This document shows positions 63,627 through 64,000 of a stretch of 64,000 bases of DNA, piece by piece; the stretch's first letter is position 1, and each line of letters begins with the position of its first letter. A model generated the notes under the pieces. The model was not told where the DNA came from and did not search any database. It saw nothing but the letters and a program-made list of their open reading frames with translations. Origin of the DNA: Zymoseptoria tritici IPO323 (Eukaryota > Ascomycota > Dothideomycetes > Mycosphaerellales > Mycosphaerellaceae); the NCBI RefSeq assembly GCF_000219625.1, contig NC_018217.1, forward strand, positions 3,658,001-3,722,000, read 5' to 3'. A program made the position numbers and the translations under genes.

Positions 63627-64000
63627 GATAGCGGTGCGGAACAATCTGGTCTGGTTCTGTGCGCGGGAACTACTGTGTAGAAAAGTTGCGGTGCGAGAGT
63701 CTGCTTGAGATGGTGCTTTTGGGTGTCGTGGAGTGTGTCGTGCGTCGTTCGAATGAGAAGGGTCGACAACCTATCTCTCCGGGCTTTCAGCTGAAACCTA
63801 TTCGACTTGGGCAGATCTTGCGAGCGCACTTGCCGTGGGCGAACAGAGGAGGAGGAGGGGTCCAGTGGTGTCGATGTAGTAGTTGAGGATTGGTGAAAGA
63901 AGTAAGTAGGGAGAGAGCAAAGACATATGCATATATGTGCTGGTCAAAGCAGAGCAGCCTGAGGCTGCGAGGAACCTCCATCATGTGAATGTGAAGCCTT
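63627..64000. promoter_or_regulatory. Promoter side of the GTPase gene, window edge
   Basis: 374 bp upstream of the GTPase start. No coding feature recognised before the window ends. Confidence 0.4.

Overview
The window is nuclear DNA of a filamentous ascomycete, most likely a dothideomycete close to Mycosphaerellales/Capnodiales. The basis is its short GT-AG introns (about 50-70 bp) with CTAAC/CTGAC branch sites, and its fungal-only families (HET, AA9 LPMO, DUF4202, DUF7053, DUF2011, Far11). Repeats carrying CpA-to-TpA decay (repeat-induced point mutation, RIP) point the same way. The class-level placement is inference; no rRNA or barcode locus is present. Exon coordinates were worked out by hand from splice motifs, reading-frame phase and family consensus, and are given in the evidence fields.

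Layout. 0-27.3 kb is ordinary gene-dense euchromatin: MTQ1-like methyltransferase, ATP synthase beta (ATP2), an expansin-like secreted protein, Far11/HAM-2 (STRIPAK), a HET-domain protein, a long OSBP (OSH) with ankyrin, PH, FFAT and ORD modules, an unrecognised acidic protein, a small Cys-rich secreted protein, a DUF7053 protein, a hotdog thioesterase, RDH54, a cupin with a probable 3-nt microexon, and a DUF4202 protein.

27.3-47.9 kb is a repeat island with a gene-bearing gap at 35.1-38.7 kb. Its left half is a pogo/Fot1-type DNA transposon split by a full-length Tad1-like LINE (copy 1). Its right half is a Mutator-like (MULE, FAR1/Hop-type) transposon with 41-bp perfect terminal inverted repeats, split by a second full-length LINE in the same orientation (copy 2). 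Both LINEs have target-site duplications and a CAAA-repeat tail. Copy 1 and both transposases are riddled with RIP-type stops. Copy 2 keeps ORF1 intact, but its nine ORF2 stops sit at the same nine codons in copy 1. In the gap lie an MFS transporter and a small secreted protein gene with an inhibitor-cystine-knot-like cysteine pattern (SSP1). A paralogue (SSP2) lies just beyond the MULE and carries a +1 frameshift.

48.7-64 kb returns to housekeeping and secretome genes: AA9 LPMO, SNRNP27, ELP5, a DEUBAD-like protein with an unresolved 5' end, an NTF2/SnoaL-like protein, a small hydrophilic protein, an ELO elongase fused to a long repetitive hydrophilic tail, a DUF2011 protein and a dynamin-like large GTPase.

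Themes: plant-polymer or host-interaction secretome (expansin-like, AA9, three small Cys-rich secreted proteins) next to RIP-affected transposons, set among core genes for mitochondrial energy, tRNA modification (Elongator), splicing and recombination. No rRNA, tRNA or CRISPR feature was recognised by eye.
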